Source: Rubrivivax sp. | Lineage (GTDB): Bacteria > Pseudomonadota > Gammaproteobacteria > Burkholderiales > Burkholderiaceae_C | Length of the DNA stretch: 64,000 nucleotides | Assembly (NCBI GenBank): GCA_020852865.1 | Contig: JADYZZ010000073.1 | Span: 62,001 to 126,000 of the forward strand | Direction of reading: 5' to 3' | In this document: positions 21,722 through 31,400 of the stretch, piece after piece | How the letters are laid out: each line of letters opens with the position of its first letter | How positions within the stretch are numbered: position 1 is the stretch's first letter | The notes under the pieces: model-generated | Told to the model about the DNA's origin: nothing | Databases searched by the model: none | The model's input: only the letters and a program-made list of their open reading frames with translations | Program-made: the position numbers and the translations under genes

Positions 21722-22567
21722 CTACATGCCCTTGAACAGGCCCGCGTAGCTGCGGCTCACCTCGAGCTTCTCGGGGTGACCGCGCACGCCGACGATCTGG
21801 CGGCCGCGCAGGTCGCGCGTCACGTTGGCGATGGCGTCGACGTTGACGAGCGTGCTGCGGTGGATCTGCCAGAAGCGTTGCGGGTCGAGCTCGTCGACGA
21901 GCTCCTTGATCGGCTTGCGGATCAGCGCCTCGAGCTGAGCCGTCTGCACGCGCGTGTACTTCTCGTCGCTGATGAAGAACAGCACCTCGTCGACGGCGAT
22001 CATCTGGATCGTCGAGCCGACGTTGGCCTGGATCCACTTCAGGTATTGCGGTGCCGCGCCCGTCATGCGCGCCGACAGCCGGTGCAGCAGTTGCTGCAGC
22101 GGCACGCCGGGCACGGCGTCGGCGGGCGGTTCGGCGCCGGCGCGGCGCGCCGCCAGCCGCTTCTTGATGCGCTCGGCCGTCACGAGCAGCCGTTCGCGCT
22201 CGGCCGGCTTGAGCACGTAGTCGGCGGCGCCCTGCTCGAACGCCTCGACCGCGTACTGGTCGTAGGCGGTGATGAAGACGATTTCGGGTAGCAACTCGTC
22301 TTCGCCGGCGCCGGCGCGCGGCGGCAGCTGCGCGATCTGGCGCGCCGCCTCGACGCCGCTGGCGCCGGGCATGCGGATGTCGAGGAAGACGACGTCGGGG
22401 CGGTGCTCGGCCGCCAGCTCCAGGGCCTCGATGCCGTTCTTCGCCTCGGCGACGATCTGCAGCTCGGGCCAGACCTCGGCCAGGCGGGCGCGCAACTGCT
22501 CGCGCATCAGCCGTTCGTCGTCGGCGAGCAGCGCGCGCGGCGCCGGCGCGATGGGTTTGTCGTTCAT
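21722..22567 (-). CDS. LytTR-family response regulator
   Basis: 281 residues. Receiver domain at residues 12-130 with the acidic pocket LLADDERL, phospho-acceptor VVFLDIRMPG, ITAYDQYAVEAF and the lysine in YVLKPAERE. A linker leads to a C-terminal LytTR DNA-binding domain (about 180-281: VDEVLFFISDEKYTRV, RFWQIHRSTLVNVDAI). Such regulators bind paired short direct repeats and often control surface or stress genes. The partner histidine kinase lies upstream on the same strand, with a small open reading frame between. The repeat targets of this protein could not be located by eye. Confidence 0.93.
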   Translation of the reverse strand: MNDKPIAPAPRALLADDERLMREQLRARLAEVWPELQIVAEAKNGIEALELAAEHRPDVVFLDIRMPGASGVEAARQIAQLPPRAGAGEDELLPEIVFITAYDQYAVEAFEQGAADYVLKPAERERLLVTAERIKKRLAARRAGAEPPADAVPGVPLQQLLHRLSARMTGAAPQYLKWIQANVGSTIQMIAVDEVLFFISDEKYTRVQTAQLEALIRKPIKELVDELDPQRFWQIHRSTLVNVDAIANVTRDLRGRQIVGVRGHPEKLEVSRSYAGLFKGM

Positions 22568-22669
22568 GCCGGCATGGTAGTGCGCCCCGCGGCGCTGCCG
22601 CAGCCGGGCCGAGACGGGCGGCGCCGGCAGTTCGCGCGCCGTCGGCCCGGCAACGCCGAGGGCGTCAGT

Positions 22670-22849
22670 TCAACAGGCCCCGAACAAGGTGCCGAGCGCC
22701 GCCTGGATCTGTTCGCGCGGCTGGCGCAGGTCGGCGAGCGGCTTGCGCAACCCGGCACGCGGCGCCGCAGCGAGGGCCGCGGTGCCGAGCACCTTCGCGT
22801 TCGGACTCTGGTTGACCGGGCGCTTCGTCGCCCCCGTCGTTCCGGGCAT
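22670..22849 (-). CDS. Small protein between sensor kinase and regulator, unknown
   Basis: 59 residues, not recognised. The ATG is preceded by GGAGG with a six-base spacer, one of the better ribosome-binding sites in the window, which is the main reason to believe it. The sequence starts MPGTTGATKRPVNQ, is basic and Ala-rich, has no membrane segment, and ends in FGAC with a single cysteine. It lies in the 380-base space between the histidine kinase and response-regulator genes and would be co-transcribed with them. A role in the signalling pair is only suggested by position. Confidence 0.45.
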   Translation of the reverse strand: MPGTTGATKRPVNQSPNAKVLGTAALAAAPRAGLRKPLADLRQPREQIQAALGTLFGAC

Positions 22850-22947
22850 CTTCTGCCTCCATGCAGCATGCGCACGGATCATGCCTGCCCGCCCGGCTTG
22901 GCCGGGGGCCATGCGCCCGTCCTGACCGGCACTGCGGCGCCGGGCCG

Positions 22948-24432
22948 TCATGCCGTCACCGCCTCCTCGACCGTTCGGTAGGGCAGCGTCACCGTCACGC
23001 GCGTGCCGCAGGGCTGGTTCTCGGCCACCGCCAGCGTGGCCTTGGCGCCGTACAGGAGCTGCAGGCGCTCGCGGATGTTGGCCAGGCCGACGCCGGTGCC
23101 GGCGGTGGCGGCCCTGCCGAAGCCCAGTCCGGTGTCGGCCACGGTCACCTGCAGCTTGCCGTGCACGATCTCGGCCTTCACCAGCAGATGGCCGCCGTCG
23201 GCCTTGGGTTCGAGGCCGTGCTTGATCGCGTTCTCGACCAGGGTCTGGATCATCATCGGCGGGAACTCGGCCGACAGCAGCCCGTCGGGCACGTCGATCG
23301 TCGTGGTGAGGCGTTCTTCCATGCGCACCTCGAGGATCTCGAGGTAGGGGCGGATCACGGCCAGTTCGCGCCCGAGGTCGCGCACGCCGTTGCCCGCGGC
23401 GCTGCCGGCGGCCTCGCGCATCGTCGGCATGCTGGCGCGCAGCAGCGCGATCAGGTTCTTCTGCATGCGGCTGGCGCGCGCCGGGTCGGTTTCGATCAGG
23501 TGGTCGATCGAGGCCAGGGTGTTGAACAGGAAATGCGGCTCGACCTGCGCCTGCATGGCCGCCATGCGCGCCTCGACCACCTGGCGCTTGAGCGACTCGG
23601 CCTCGGCCGTCTCGGTGGCCTTGGCCGCCTCGCGCTCGGCCTGCATGCGGCCCTTATAGGTGTACTTGAGGACGGCCGAGCCGAGCACCCACAGCAGCGT
23701 GAACTGCATCATGACGTCGCCGATGCCCAGGCGCGTGATGCGCGTGCGCGAGCGCGGCCGTTCGCGCGCCGCATCGGCGAGCGCGCGCTCGGCGTCGCGG
23801 CGGGCATCGGCGGCGTCGCGCGCGGCCTGCTCGGCGTCTTCGCGCGCCTGGCGCACCGCCTCCTCGATGTCGCGCTTGGCCTGCTCGACCGCTTCGCGCA
23901 CCGCTTCGCTGGTGGCTCCCGGCGGCAAGGTGATGCGGATGCCTTGCGCAACGGCCGAGGCGGCGGCGTCGGCGGCGCGTGCGGCCTCGCTGGCGCGCGC
24001 CTGCGCGTCGGTCGCTGCCGACGCCGCCGGCGCGTTGCGCGACGCGATGCGGATTCCTTCCGTGCCGATGCTGATCTCGACGCTGCCCGTCTTGTCGCCC
24101 TTCTTGGGCACCTCGATCTGGATCGGGAAGCCCTTGCCGATGCGCTCGGCCGGCTGGCCCGCGGACGGGCGCTTCGGCTCGGCCGGGGCAGCCGGCGGCG
24201 CGGGCGGGGCCGTGTCGACCACCTTCTCGGTGATCGTCCAGGTGAACGGCGGCATGTCGGAGACGATGCCGACGACGATGAACAGCAGCAGCGCGTAGAC
24301 GATGAAGCGCCACCACGACAGCTTCACCAGCCAGGCCCCGTAGGCGTGATAGCCGCGCAGAAAGGCGGCCGCGAAGCGCTGCCAGCGCTGCTGCCAGGGG
24401 GTGGCGCCGGAAGGCGGGGCAGGGGCGGTCAT
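22948..24432 (-). CDS. LytS/AlgZ-type sensor histidine kinase with long periplasmic segment
   Basis: 494 residues. One membrane segment near residues 40-60 (FIVYALLLFIVVGIV) and a second near 240-260 (FTLLWVLGSAVLKYTY) enclose a segment of about 180 residues. That segment has a Pro/Ala stretch and then a long Ala/Glu/Arg-rich helix (EAVRQAREDAEQAARDAADA) that looks like a coiled coil. The cytoplasmic part has the His_kinase family phospho-acceptor VEPHFLFNTLASIDHL, followed by the ATPase landmarks LVENAIKHGL and DTGLGFG. It should phosphorylate the LytTR regulator downstream. The signal is unknown. A coiled-coil sensor of this length is unusual for the family. Confidence 0.9.
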   Translation of the reverse strand: MTAPAPPSGATPWQQRWQRFAAAFLRGYHAYGAWLVKLSWWRFIVYALLLFIVVGIVSDMPPFTWTITEKVVDTAPPAPPAAPAEPKRPSAGQPAERIGKGFPIQIEVPKKGDKTGSVEISIGTEGIRIASRNAPAASAATDAQARASEAARAADAAASAVAQGIRITLPPGATSEAVREAVEQAKRDIEEAVRQAREDAEQAARDAADARRDAERALADAARERPRSRTRITRLGIGDVMMQFTLLWVLGSAVLKYTYKGRMQAEREAAKATETAEAESLKRQVVEARMAAMQAQVEPHFLFNTLASIDHLIETDPARASRMQKNLIALLRASMPTMREAAGSAAGNGVRDLGRELAVIRPYLEILEVRMEERLTTTIDVPDGLLSAEFPPMMIQTLVENAIKHGLEPKADGGHLLVKAEIVHGKLQVTVADTGLGFGRAATAGTGVGLANIRERLQLLYGAKATLAVAENQPCGTRVTVTLPYRTVEEAVTA

Positions 24433-24555
24433 GGGCGGGGCGGCGCGGCGGCGATGCCGTGCACTGTATCGGCACCCGGGCCGGGCGCCAGCGCGAGCCG
24501 ACGCATGGCGCCGCAGCGCGACAGGGTGCGCCGCGGCGCGACGGGCCGGGCGCGC

Positions 24556-25455
24556 TCAGCGCGCGAACACCGCGTCGCGCGCCGCCTGCGTGATGGCCAC
24601 CACGCAAGGGTGCGTGACGCGCCGCTCGACCGAGATGGCGTAGAAGTCGTCGACGATCTCGTCGCTGCGTCCGACCGCCCGCACGCCGTACTGCGCGACC
24701 ACCTCCTGCCCGAGCACGCTGGGTGCGCAGAACACGCCGCGGCCCTCGCGGCCGAAGGCCATCATCAATGCGCTGTCCTCGAACTCGCCGACGAGGTTGA
24801 GCGCCATGCCCTGGCGTTCGAACCAGGCTTCGCATTGCTGGCGCACCACCGACGCGCCGTCGGGCAGCAGCATCGGCGCACCGTCCAGGCAGCGCGGAAA
24901 GGCGCCGCCGAGCCGCGCGGCAACCGCCGGTGCGGCGAAGAAAGCCGTCGGCGAACGGCCGAGCGCGTGGTTGTAGGCCTTGACGCGGACGCGCTGCGAC
25001 AGCGGCTGGTCGGCGATGACGAGGTCGGCACGATGCAGCGCCAGCTGGGCCAGCAGGTCCTCCAGGCGGCCCTCGCTGCACACCAGGCGCACCGGTTCGT
25101 CGAGCAGCAGCGCGGGTTCGAGCAGCCGGTAGGCCATCGACTTGGGCACCTGGTCGGCCACGCCGACGCGGAACTCGAGCACGCGCTGCCCGCCGTCGCG
25201 GCGCGCGCGCAACGCGCTCTCGAGCTCGCCGCCGAGCGTGAAGATCCGGTCGGCGTAGCGCAGCGCGGTGCGGCCCTCGTCCGTGAGTTCGAGGCGGCGG
25301 CCGACCTTGCGCAGCAGCTTGCGCCCCAGGCGCTGCTCGAGCAGCTTGATCTGGCCCGAGAGCGTCTGCGGCGTCGTGTGCAGCTGCTCGGCGGCGCGCG
25401 TCACGCCGCCGGCGCGCGCCACGACCCAGAAATAGTGCAGATGCTTGTAGTTCAT
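24556..25455 (-). CDS. nhaR: LysR-family regulator, NhaR type
   Basis: 299 residues. The N-terminal helix-turn-helix (MNYKHLHYFWVVARAGGVTR through TPQTLSGQIKLLEQRLG) is the form seen in NhaR, which activates Na+/H+ antiporter genes; the effector domain fills the rest. No antiporter gene is in the window, so the regulated target is unknown. It is divergent from an Rrf2-type regulator across a 136-base AT-richer region that may be its binding site. The gene symbol rests on the N-terminal resemblance only. Confidence 0.8.
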   Translation of the reverse strand: MNYKHLHYFWVVARAGGVTRAAEQLHTTPQTLSGQIKLLEQRLGRKLLRKVGRRLELTDEGRTALRYADRIFTLGGELESALRARRDGGQRVLEFRVGVADQVPKSMAYRLLEPALLLDEPVRLVCSEGRLEDLLAQLALHRADLVIADQPLSQRVRVKAYNHALGRSPTAFFAAPAVAARLGGAFPRCLDGAPMLLPDGASVVRQQCEAWFERQGMALNLVGEFEDSALMMAFGREGRGVFCAPSVLGQEVVAQYGVRAVGRSDEIVDDFYAISVERRVTHPCVVAITQAARDAVFAR

Positions 25456-25494
25456 CGTCAGAATTTCTCGAATCGAACGCGATGAATTATCGAA

Positions 25495-25523
25495 TTAACA
25501 AAGAGATGACATACCCCTACATT
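25495..25523 (+). promoter_or_regulatory. Promoter of the Rrf2-type regulator
   Basis: TTAACA (-35) and TACATT (-10) separated by 17 bases, in a noticeably AT-rich island between two divergent regulator genes. The transcript would start near 25530 and have a leader of about 60 bases. Just upstream, TCGAAT occurs twice (around 25468 and 25490) and could be part of a regulator site for either gene. Confidence 0.6.
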
Positions 25524-25591
25524 GAGTGGTGACGAACCGCCGCCGCCTGCCGTCCGTGCAGGGCACGGGCGTGTCGGTCAGGGAGCACCGC

Positions 25592-26104
25592 ATGCGTATG
25601 AGCACCAAGGGCCGCTTCGCGGTCAACGCCGTCATCGACCTTGCCTTGCGCGAGGCGGCCGGGCCCGTCACGCTGGCCTCGATCGGCGAGCGCCAGCGCA
25701 CGTCGCTGTCGTACCTCGAGCAGCTGTTCAGCCGACTGCGACGCAACGGCCTCGTGGCGAGCACGCGCGGGCCGGGCGGCGGCTATACGCTGGCCCGGCC
25801 GTCCGACGCCATCACGGTGGCCGACATCGTGACCGCGGTGGACGGGTCGCCGGCTGCGGCGCAGCGCGAGCGGGCGCCCGGCGATCATGCGCAGGCGCTC
25901 TGGCAGCACCTCGACGAGGTGATGGCGCAGCACATGGCGACGATCACGCTGGCGAGCCTGGTGGCGGCCGAGCTGGCGCGCGGCGTGCGCATCGAGCCGC
26001 GGCCGCACCGGCGCGCCGCCGCACCGTCGTCGGCGGGGGCCAGGCCGGTGCGCACGTCGGCGCCGAATTCCGTGTTTGCGTTCGGTCGCTCGTTCTCGGC
26101 CTGA
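25592..26104 (+). CDS. Rrf2-family transcription regulator lacking cluster cysteines
   Basis: 170 residues. MRMSTKGRFAVNAVIDLALR is the classic Rrf2/IscR start, with a winged helix following (ISYLEQLFSRLRRNGLV-like LSYLEQLFSRLRRNGLV, STRGPGGGYTLARP). IscR uses three cysteines in the stretch after the wing to bind an iron-sulfur cluster; here that stretch (SPAAAQRERAPGDH) has none, so this is unlikely to be an iron-sulfur sensor of the IscR kind. The C-terminal tail is Arg/Ala/Pro-rich. GGAG six bases before the ATG supports the start. Targets unknown; it may act on the divergent nhaR-type gene or itself. Confidence 0.82.
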   Translation: MRMSTKGRFAVNAVIDLALREAAGPVTLASIGERQRTSLSYLEQLFSRLRRNGLVASTRGPGGGYTLARPSDAITVADIVTAVDGSPAAAQRERAPGDHAQALWQHLDEVMAQHMATITLASLVAAELARGVRIEPRPHRRAAAPSSAGARPVRTSAPNSVFAFGRSFSA

Positions 26105-26193
26105 GAGCCTGCCTTCGGCAGCGCCGCCCCGGGTGTGGGCGGAGCTGGGCCGCCGGCGCACCCGGGCCTGCGGCGGCGGGCTCGCGCGGGCCG

Positions 26194-27450
26194 TCAGCGC
26201 CCGAGGATGCCGCGCAGCACGTCGAGCGCGCCCGGCTTCTTCTTCTCTTCTCTGGGCGCCTCGGCCGCCGGCTCGGTGCTGCCCGGCGCGGCGGCGGCCC
26301 CGGGCATGCCGAGCATGCCCTGGGTCACCGTCTTGACGCGCAGCTTCAAGGCCCAGTCCGGGTCCCAGCGCTGCTTGGGATCGGTCGGGCGCGGCGGGTA
26401 GGCGAGGTTGAGCTCGGAGCCGTAGCCGATCAGGCGCACGATCGCGCCCTGGCCGCTGAACACGCCGGCCGGGACGACGCAGCCGGTGATGGCCGGCGCG
26501 AGCAGCACCTTCTCGCGCAGCCAGCGGTCGATGGCCGCGTTGCCCTGGTAGTCGACGAGGCCGAAGCCGGTCTCGGGCTGCTCGCTCGAGGTCCAGAGCA
26601 CCATCTCCTCGCGGCCGCCGGCGCCCATCGCGGCGACGAAATAAGCGCGTGCCGCGGGCGCCGCGTTCCACGACAGCTCGGTGGCGCCGCCCTGCTCGCG
26701 CTGCTGCAGGGCCAGCGCCGGCATCAGGTCCTGCGCAGCGGGGACGGTGAAGCGAAAGCTCTCCGGCACGCCGGCGCCGCTGAACCGGTGCTCGCCGGCG
26801 AGCGAGGCGCCATCGGGCACCATGCGCGCGTCGCTCGGGTTGGGCCACAGCGGCCGGCCCGGCATCGAGTGCGCGCCGCGGCCGGTGGCGCCGCGCGTGA
26901 CGAAGAACTTGGCCAGGTCGGCCGGCGCCATCGTCGCGAAGTCGAGCACGCGCGGCTGGCCGGCGCGCACGGCGGCGCCGCAGCCCCAGTACATCAGCAG
27001 CTTGCCGCGCGGGCGCTCGTATTCGGGCTCGACGACGGTGTCCTCGCTCTCGTGTTCGGGCACCGGCCGGGCCGGTGCGGCCTGCGGCGCGACGAGTTCG
27101 AGCGCCGGGCTCAGGAAGCCGGCAGGCACCTGCTGCTGGGCCTTGTCGATCGGGCCGGGCGCGCGCAGCGTCACGTCGACCCAGCGCCCGGGCGACATCG
27201 AGTGCGTCTGGCCGAAACTGTTCTTCGCGCCGCCGCCGAACAGGCTGCCGAGCGCGGCCATCGCGCCGCCGCCGCCGCCCATCATGGCGCCGATGCCCGC
27301 CGGCATGCCCAGGCCCGAGAAGGTGGCGACGTCGATCCAGGCCTGCGCCTTGGGCGGACTCACCTCCTGCCTGGTGCCCTGGGCCGAGGCGGCCGCCGCA
27401 AGCAGTGCCGCGAACGCAGCGGCGATGGGGGCGAGGGCGGGCAGGCGCAT
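26194..27450 (-). CDS. Secreted protein of unknown function
   Basis: 418 residues with a signal peptide (MRLPALAPIAAAFAALLAAA then ASAQG). The mature part has a Gly/Met-rich low-complexity stretch near residues 55-75 (GAMMGGGGGAMAALGSLFGG), a conserved-looking core (KLLMYWGCGAAVRAGQPRV, WPNPSDARMVPDGASLAGEH, YGSELNLAYPPRP) and an acidic/basic tail ending in LDVLRGILGR. I recall annotated hypothetical proteins of this shape in Burkholderiales but no function. GGAG six bases before ATG supports the start. It is transcribed toward the Rrf2 gene. Confidence 0.75.
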   Translation of the reverse strand: MRLPALAPIAAAFAALLAAAASAQGTRQEVSPPKAQAWIDVATFSGLGMPAGIGAMMGGGGGAMAALGSLFGGGAKNSFGQTHSMSPGRWVDVTLRAPGPIDKAQQQVPAGFLSPALELVAPQAAPARPVPEHESEDTVVEPEYERPRGKLLMYWGCGAAVRAGQPRVLDFATMAPADLAKFFVTRGATGRGAHSMPGRPLWPNPSDARMVPDGASLAGEHRFSGAGVPESFRFTVPAAQDLMPALALQQREQGGATELSWNAAPAARAYFVAAMGAGGREEMVLWTSSEQPETGFGLVDYQGNAAIDRWLREKVLLAPAITGCVVPAGVFSGQGAIVRLIGYGSELNLAYPPRPTDPKQRWDPDWALKLRVKTVTQGMLGMPGAAAAPGSTEPAAEAPREEKKKPGALDVLRGILGR

Positions 27451-27535
27451 CGGGTTCTCCGTCGGCGAATGCCGCAAGCATAGGGCGAAGGCGGCCGGCC
27501 GCACAGCTCCGGCCGGCCGAAGATGCGGGCCGGGT

Positions 27536-28387
27536 TCACGCGGCGCTCAGCCGCAGCGCGGCCACGCGTTGGGCGGCGGCCTCGAATGCGTGGCCGCGCA
27601 GCAGTCCGTGGCGGCAGAGGAAGTCGATCGTCACCACGGCTGCGTCCACCGTCATGGCGCGGCCGGCGGCAAGCTCGATCGCCCGGCCCAGCGGCAGGCA
27701 GGTGAAGCCGGCCACTTCGCCATCCATGTTGCGCGGCACACGGCCGGCGGGCAGCTCGAGGTCGAAGCTGTAGAGCCGCTCGTGCTGCAGGCCCTCGGGG
27801 ATGTCGCGCAGCAGGCGCAGCACGCCGGCCGGCCGCGCCGCGCTGACTTCGGCCGGCTCCAGCCCGGCCTCCTCGAAGCTCTCGCGCAGCAGCGCCTGGG
27901 CCGGCGACTGCCCGGCCGGCACGCCGCCGCCGACGAGGTTGTCGTACAGCCCCGGGTCGGTGGCCTTGGCGAGCGCACGCTGCGCGATCCACAGATGCGT
28001 CGGCCGCCCGTCGGTGCCGGCGACGTAGCCGCTGGCGTGCGCGCCGCGCGTGAGCGTGCCCCAGAAGCGCGCCGCGGCGCGCTCGATGACGGCCAGCGTC
28101 ACGCCGCTGGCGGGGTCGGGCAGGTCGAACGGTTCGTCGCGCCAGGCACGGATCAGGCCTTCGGCGCGCAGCACGCGGTGCACCTCGGCCAGCGCCGCAT
28201 CGCGCGCCGCGCGCGGCGCGAGCAGCGTCACGCCTTGGGCGTCGACGCGCAGCCACTGCGGCCAGGCGCGCAGCGCGGCCAGCGCCGAGCGCGCCACCGA
28301 GCCGACGACGCCGCCGTCGATGGTGAACGGCACGCGCGGCACGCGCTGCCGTCGCGCCGCGCCGATCGCGCCGAAGGGCTCGTCCAC
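27536..28387 (-). CDS. DUF4743 plus Nudix hydrolase
   Basis: About 283 residues from a GTG start. The N-terminal part (PFTIDGGVVGSVARSA) is the DUF4743 domain found before Nudix domains related to thiamine pyrophosphokinase-associated Nudix enzymes of plants and bacteria. The Nudix box is GGVPAGQSPAQALLRESFEE followed by AGL: the metal-binding REx2EE block is intact, but the first glutamate of the consensus is replaced by Gln. Such enzymes hydrolyse nucleoside diphosphates linked to another moiety; damaged thiamine diphosphate is one known substrate. The longer upstream frame runs into the neighbouring oxidoreductase gene and is probably not translated. The start remains uncertain. Confidence 0.8.
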   Translation of the reverse strand: MDEPFGAIGAARRQRVPRVPFTIDGGVVGSVARSALAALRAWPQWLRVDAQGVTLLAPRAARDAALAEVHRVLRAEGLIRAWRDEPFDLPDPASGVTLAVIERAAARFWGTLTRGAHASGYVAGTDGRPTHLWIAQRALAKATDPGLYDNLVGGGVPAGQSPAQALLRESFEEAGLEPAEVSAARPAGVLRLLRDIPEGLQHERLYSFDLELPAGRVPRNMDGEVAGFTCLPLGRAIELAAGRAMTVDAAVVTIDFLCRHGLLRGHAFEAAAQRVAALRLSAA

Positions 28388-28422
28388 GGTCGGCTGCGCT
28401 CGGGCCGGCCTCGGCAGCCGCG

Positions 28423-31400
28423 TCAGGGCGCCGGCGCGCCGGCGCCGGCGCGCCAGCGCTGCATCGCCGCGGCCCACTTCGTGCGCGCGGCCTCGAGATG
28501 GCGTGCCTTGACGTGGCCGTAGCCGCGGATCTCCTCGGGGAGGCGGGCGATTTCGACGGCGAGCGCGTGGTTGCCGGCGGCGAGCGTGCGCAGCAGTTCG
28601 TCGATGCTGGCCTCGTACGCGCCGATCAGCTCACGTTCACCGCGCCGCTCGGCGCTGCGGCCGAACGGATCGAAGGGCGTGCCGCGCAGGCCCTTGAGCT
28701 TCGCCAGCACGCCCATGGCCGGCCGCATCCAGGCGCCGTAGGCACGCTTGACGAGATGGCCTTCGGCATCGCGCGCCGCGAACAGCGGCGGCGCGAGGTG
28801 ATGGACGATCCGGTAATCCTCGCCCGCGCGGCCCTCGAACATGGCCTCGATGCGGGCGCCGAACTCGGGCGCCGTGTGCAGCCGTGCCACCTCGTATTCG
28901 TCCTTGTAGGCCATGAGCTTGAACAGGCCGCGCGCCACCGCTTCGGCCAGTGCCGTGCCGCCGACGGCGGCCTCGGCGGCGCGCACGCGCTCGACGAAGG
29001 CGCGGTAGCGCGCCGCGTAGGCGGCGTTCTGGTAGCCGGTGAGGAACTCGGCGCGCCGGGCCACGAGCTCGTCGAGCGTGGGCTGCCCGACGCGCTCCGG
29101 GGCCTGCGGCGTGCGCGCGAGCGCCGGCACCGCGTCCGGATCGTGCGCGCAACGCCGGCCCCATTCGAAGGCGGCCTTGTTGCGCTCGACCTGCACGCCG
29201 TTCAGCTCGATCGAGCGCATCAGCGCCGCGTGCGTGAGCGGCACGCGCCCTTGCTGCCAGGCGTAGCCGAGCAGCAGCGGGTTCGTGTACATCGAGTCGC
29301 CGAGCAGCGCCACGGCGGCGGCCTCGGCGTCGAAGGCGCCGACGCCGGCCTCGCCCAGGCTCGCGCGCAGCACGCTCTCGCAGCGGCCGGCGGGGCTGCG
29401 CCACTCGGTGTTCCCGACGAAGGCCGCGGTCGGCGTGCCGTGGGTGTTCAACGCCACGTAGGTGCGCCCGGGCTGCATCAGCGCCAGCGTGTGCTTGGAG
29501 GCGCCGACGATGGCGTCGCAGGCGATCACGAGGTCGGCCTGCGCGGTGTCGACGCGCGTGGTGTGGATGGCATCGGGCCGCTCGGCGATCTGCACGTGCG
29601 CCCAGGTCGAGCCGCCCTTCTGCGCCAGGCCGCCGGCGTCCTGCGTGACGACGCCCTTGCCTTCGAGGTGCGCCGCCATGCCCAGCAACTGGCCGAGCGT
29701 GATGACGCCGGTGCCGCCGACCCCGGCCACGACGATGCCCCAGGCACGTTCGCTGCGCGGCAGCGCCGGCTCGGGCAGGGGCGGCAGGCCCTCGGACGAG
29801 CCGGCCTTCTCCGGGCCGGGCTTGCGCAGCGTTCCGCCTTCGATGGTGACGAAGCTCGGGCAGAAGCCCCTGACGCAGGAGAAGTCCTTGTTGCAGGTGT
29901 TCTGGTTGATGCGGCGCTTGCGGCCGAATTCGGTCTCGACCGGCTCGACGCTCAGGCAGTTGCTCTGCACGCTGCAGTCGCCGCAGCCTTCGCACACCAA
30001 CTCGTTGATGACGACGCGGCGCGCCGGGTCGACCATCTTGCCGCGCTTGCGGCGGCGGCGCTTCTCGGTGGCGCAGGTCTGGTCGTAGATGATGGCCGTG
30101 GTGCCGGGCGTCTCGCGCAGCGCGCGCTGGATGCGGTCGAGCTCGTCGCGGTGGTGCACCGTGACGCCGGCCTCGAGCGCAACGCCCGCGTACTTCTCGG
30201 GCTCGTCGCTGACGACGACGAGCCGGCGCACGCCTTCGGCGACGAGGCTCTTCTGGATCTGCAGCACCGAGTGGCCCTCGGGGCGTTCGCCGACCGGCTG
30301 GCCGCCGGTCATCGCCACCGCGTCGTTGTAGAGCACCTTGTAGGTGATGTTGACGCCGGCGGCGATCGCCTGGCGGATGGCGAGCAGGCCGCTGTGGAAG
30401 TAGGTGCCGTCGCCCAGGTTGGCGAAGACATGCCGGTCCTTGCTGAAAGGCGCCTGTCCGACCCAGGCCACGCCTTCGCCGCCCATCTGGCTGAAGGTGC
30501 TGGTGCTGCGGTCCATCCACACCGCCATGAAGTGGCAGCCGATGCCGGCCAGCGCGCGGCTGCCTTCGGGCACGCGCGTGCTGGTGTTGTGCGGGCAACC
30601 GCTGCAGAACCAGGGGATGCGCTCGCCGGTGTCGACGTGGATCGCGGCGAGCGCGCGCTCGCGCGCCTCGACCGCGGCCAGGCGCTCCTGCATGCGCGCG
30701 GCGATGTCGGTCGGCACGCCGAGCTTGCCCAGCCGCCGGGCGATGGCCTGGGCGATGATCGCCGGCGTCAGGTCGGCCTTGGCGCGCAGCAGCCAGTTCT
30801 CGCCCGGGTTGGGCCTGCTCCACTCGCCGCCGCTCGCCTCGGCCTCGGGCGCGTCGAACTTGCCCAGCACCTGCGGGCGCACGTCGGGCCGCCAGTTGTA
30901 CAGCTCCTCCTTGATCTGGTACTCGATCACCTGGCGCTTCTCCTCGACGACCAGGATCTCCTGCAGTCCCTGCGCGAAGGCGCGCGTCGTCGTCGCCTCG
31001 AGCGGCCACACCACGTTGACCTTGTGCAGCCGGAGGCCGAGCGCGCGGCAGGCGGCGTCGTCGAGGCCGAGGTCGGCCAGCGCCTGACGCGTGTCGTTGT
31101 AGGCCTTGCCGCTGGCGATGATGCCGAAGCGGTCGTCGCGGCCGCCGTGCGCACCCTCGATGACGTTGTGGTTGAGGCGGTTGGCGCGGACGTAGGCGAG
31201 CGCGGCGTACCACTTGTAGTCGAACAGGCGCGCCTCCTGCTCGAGCGGCGCGTCGGGCCAGCGGATGTGCACGCCGCCGGCAGGCATCGCGAAATCCTCG
31301 GGCAGCACGATGTGCACGCGCTCGGGATCGACCTGCACCGACGCGGCCGATTCGACGATCTCCTGGATCGTCTTCATGCCCGTCCACAGGCCCGCGTAAC

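Noticed and set aside
22861..25485. Plus-strand open frame of about 870 codons opposite the kinase and nhaR-type genes
   Set aside because: Antisense to two well-supported genes, with the repetitive His/Arg/Gly composition of shadow frames and no family motif.
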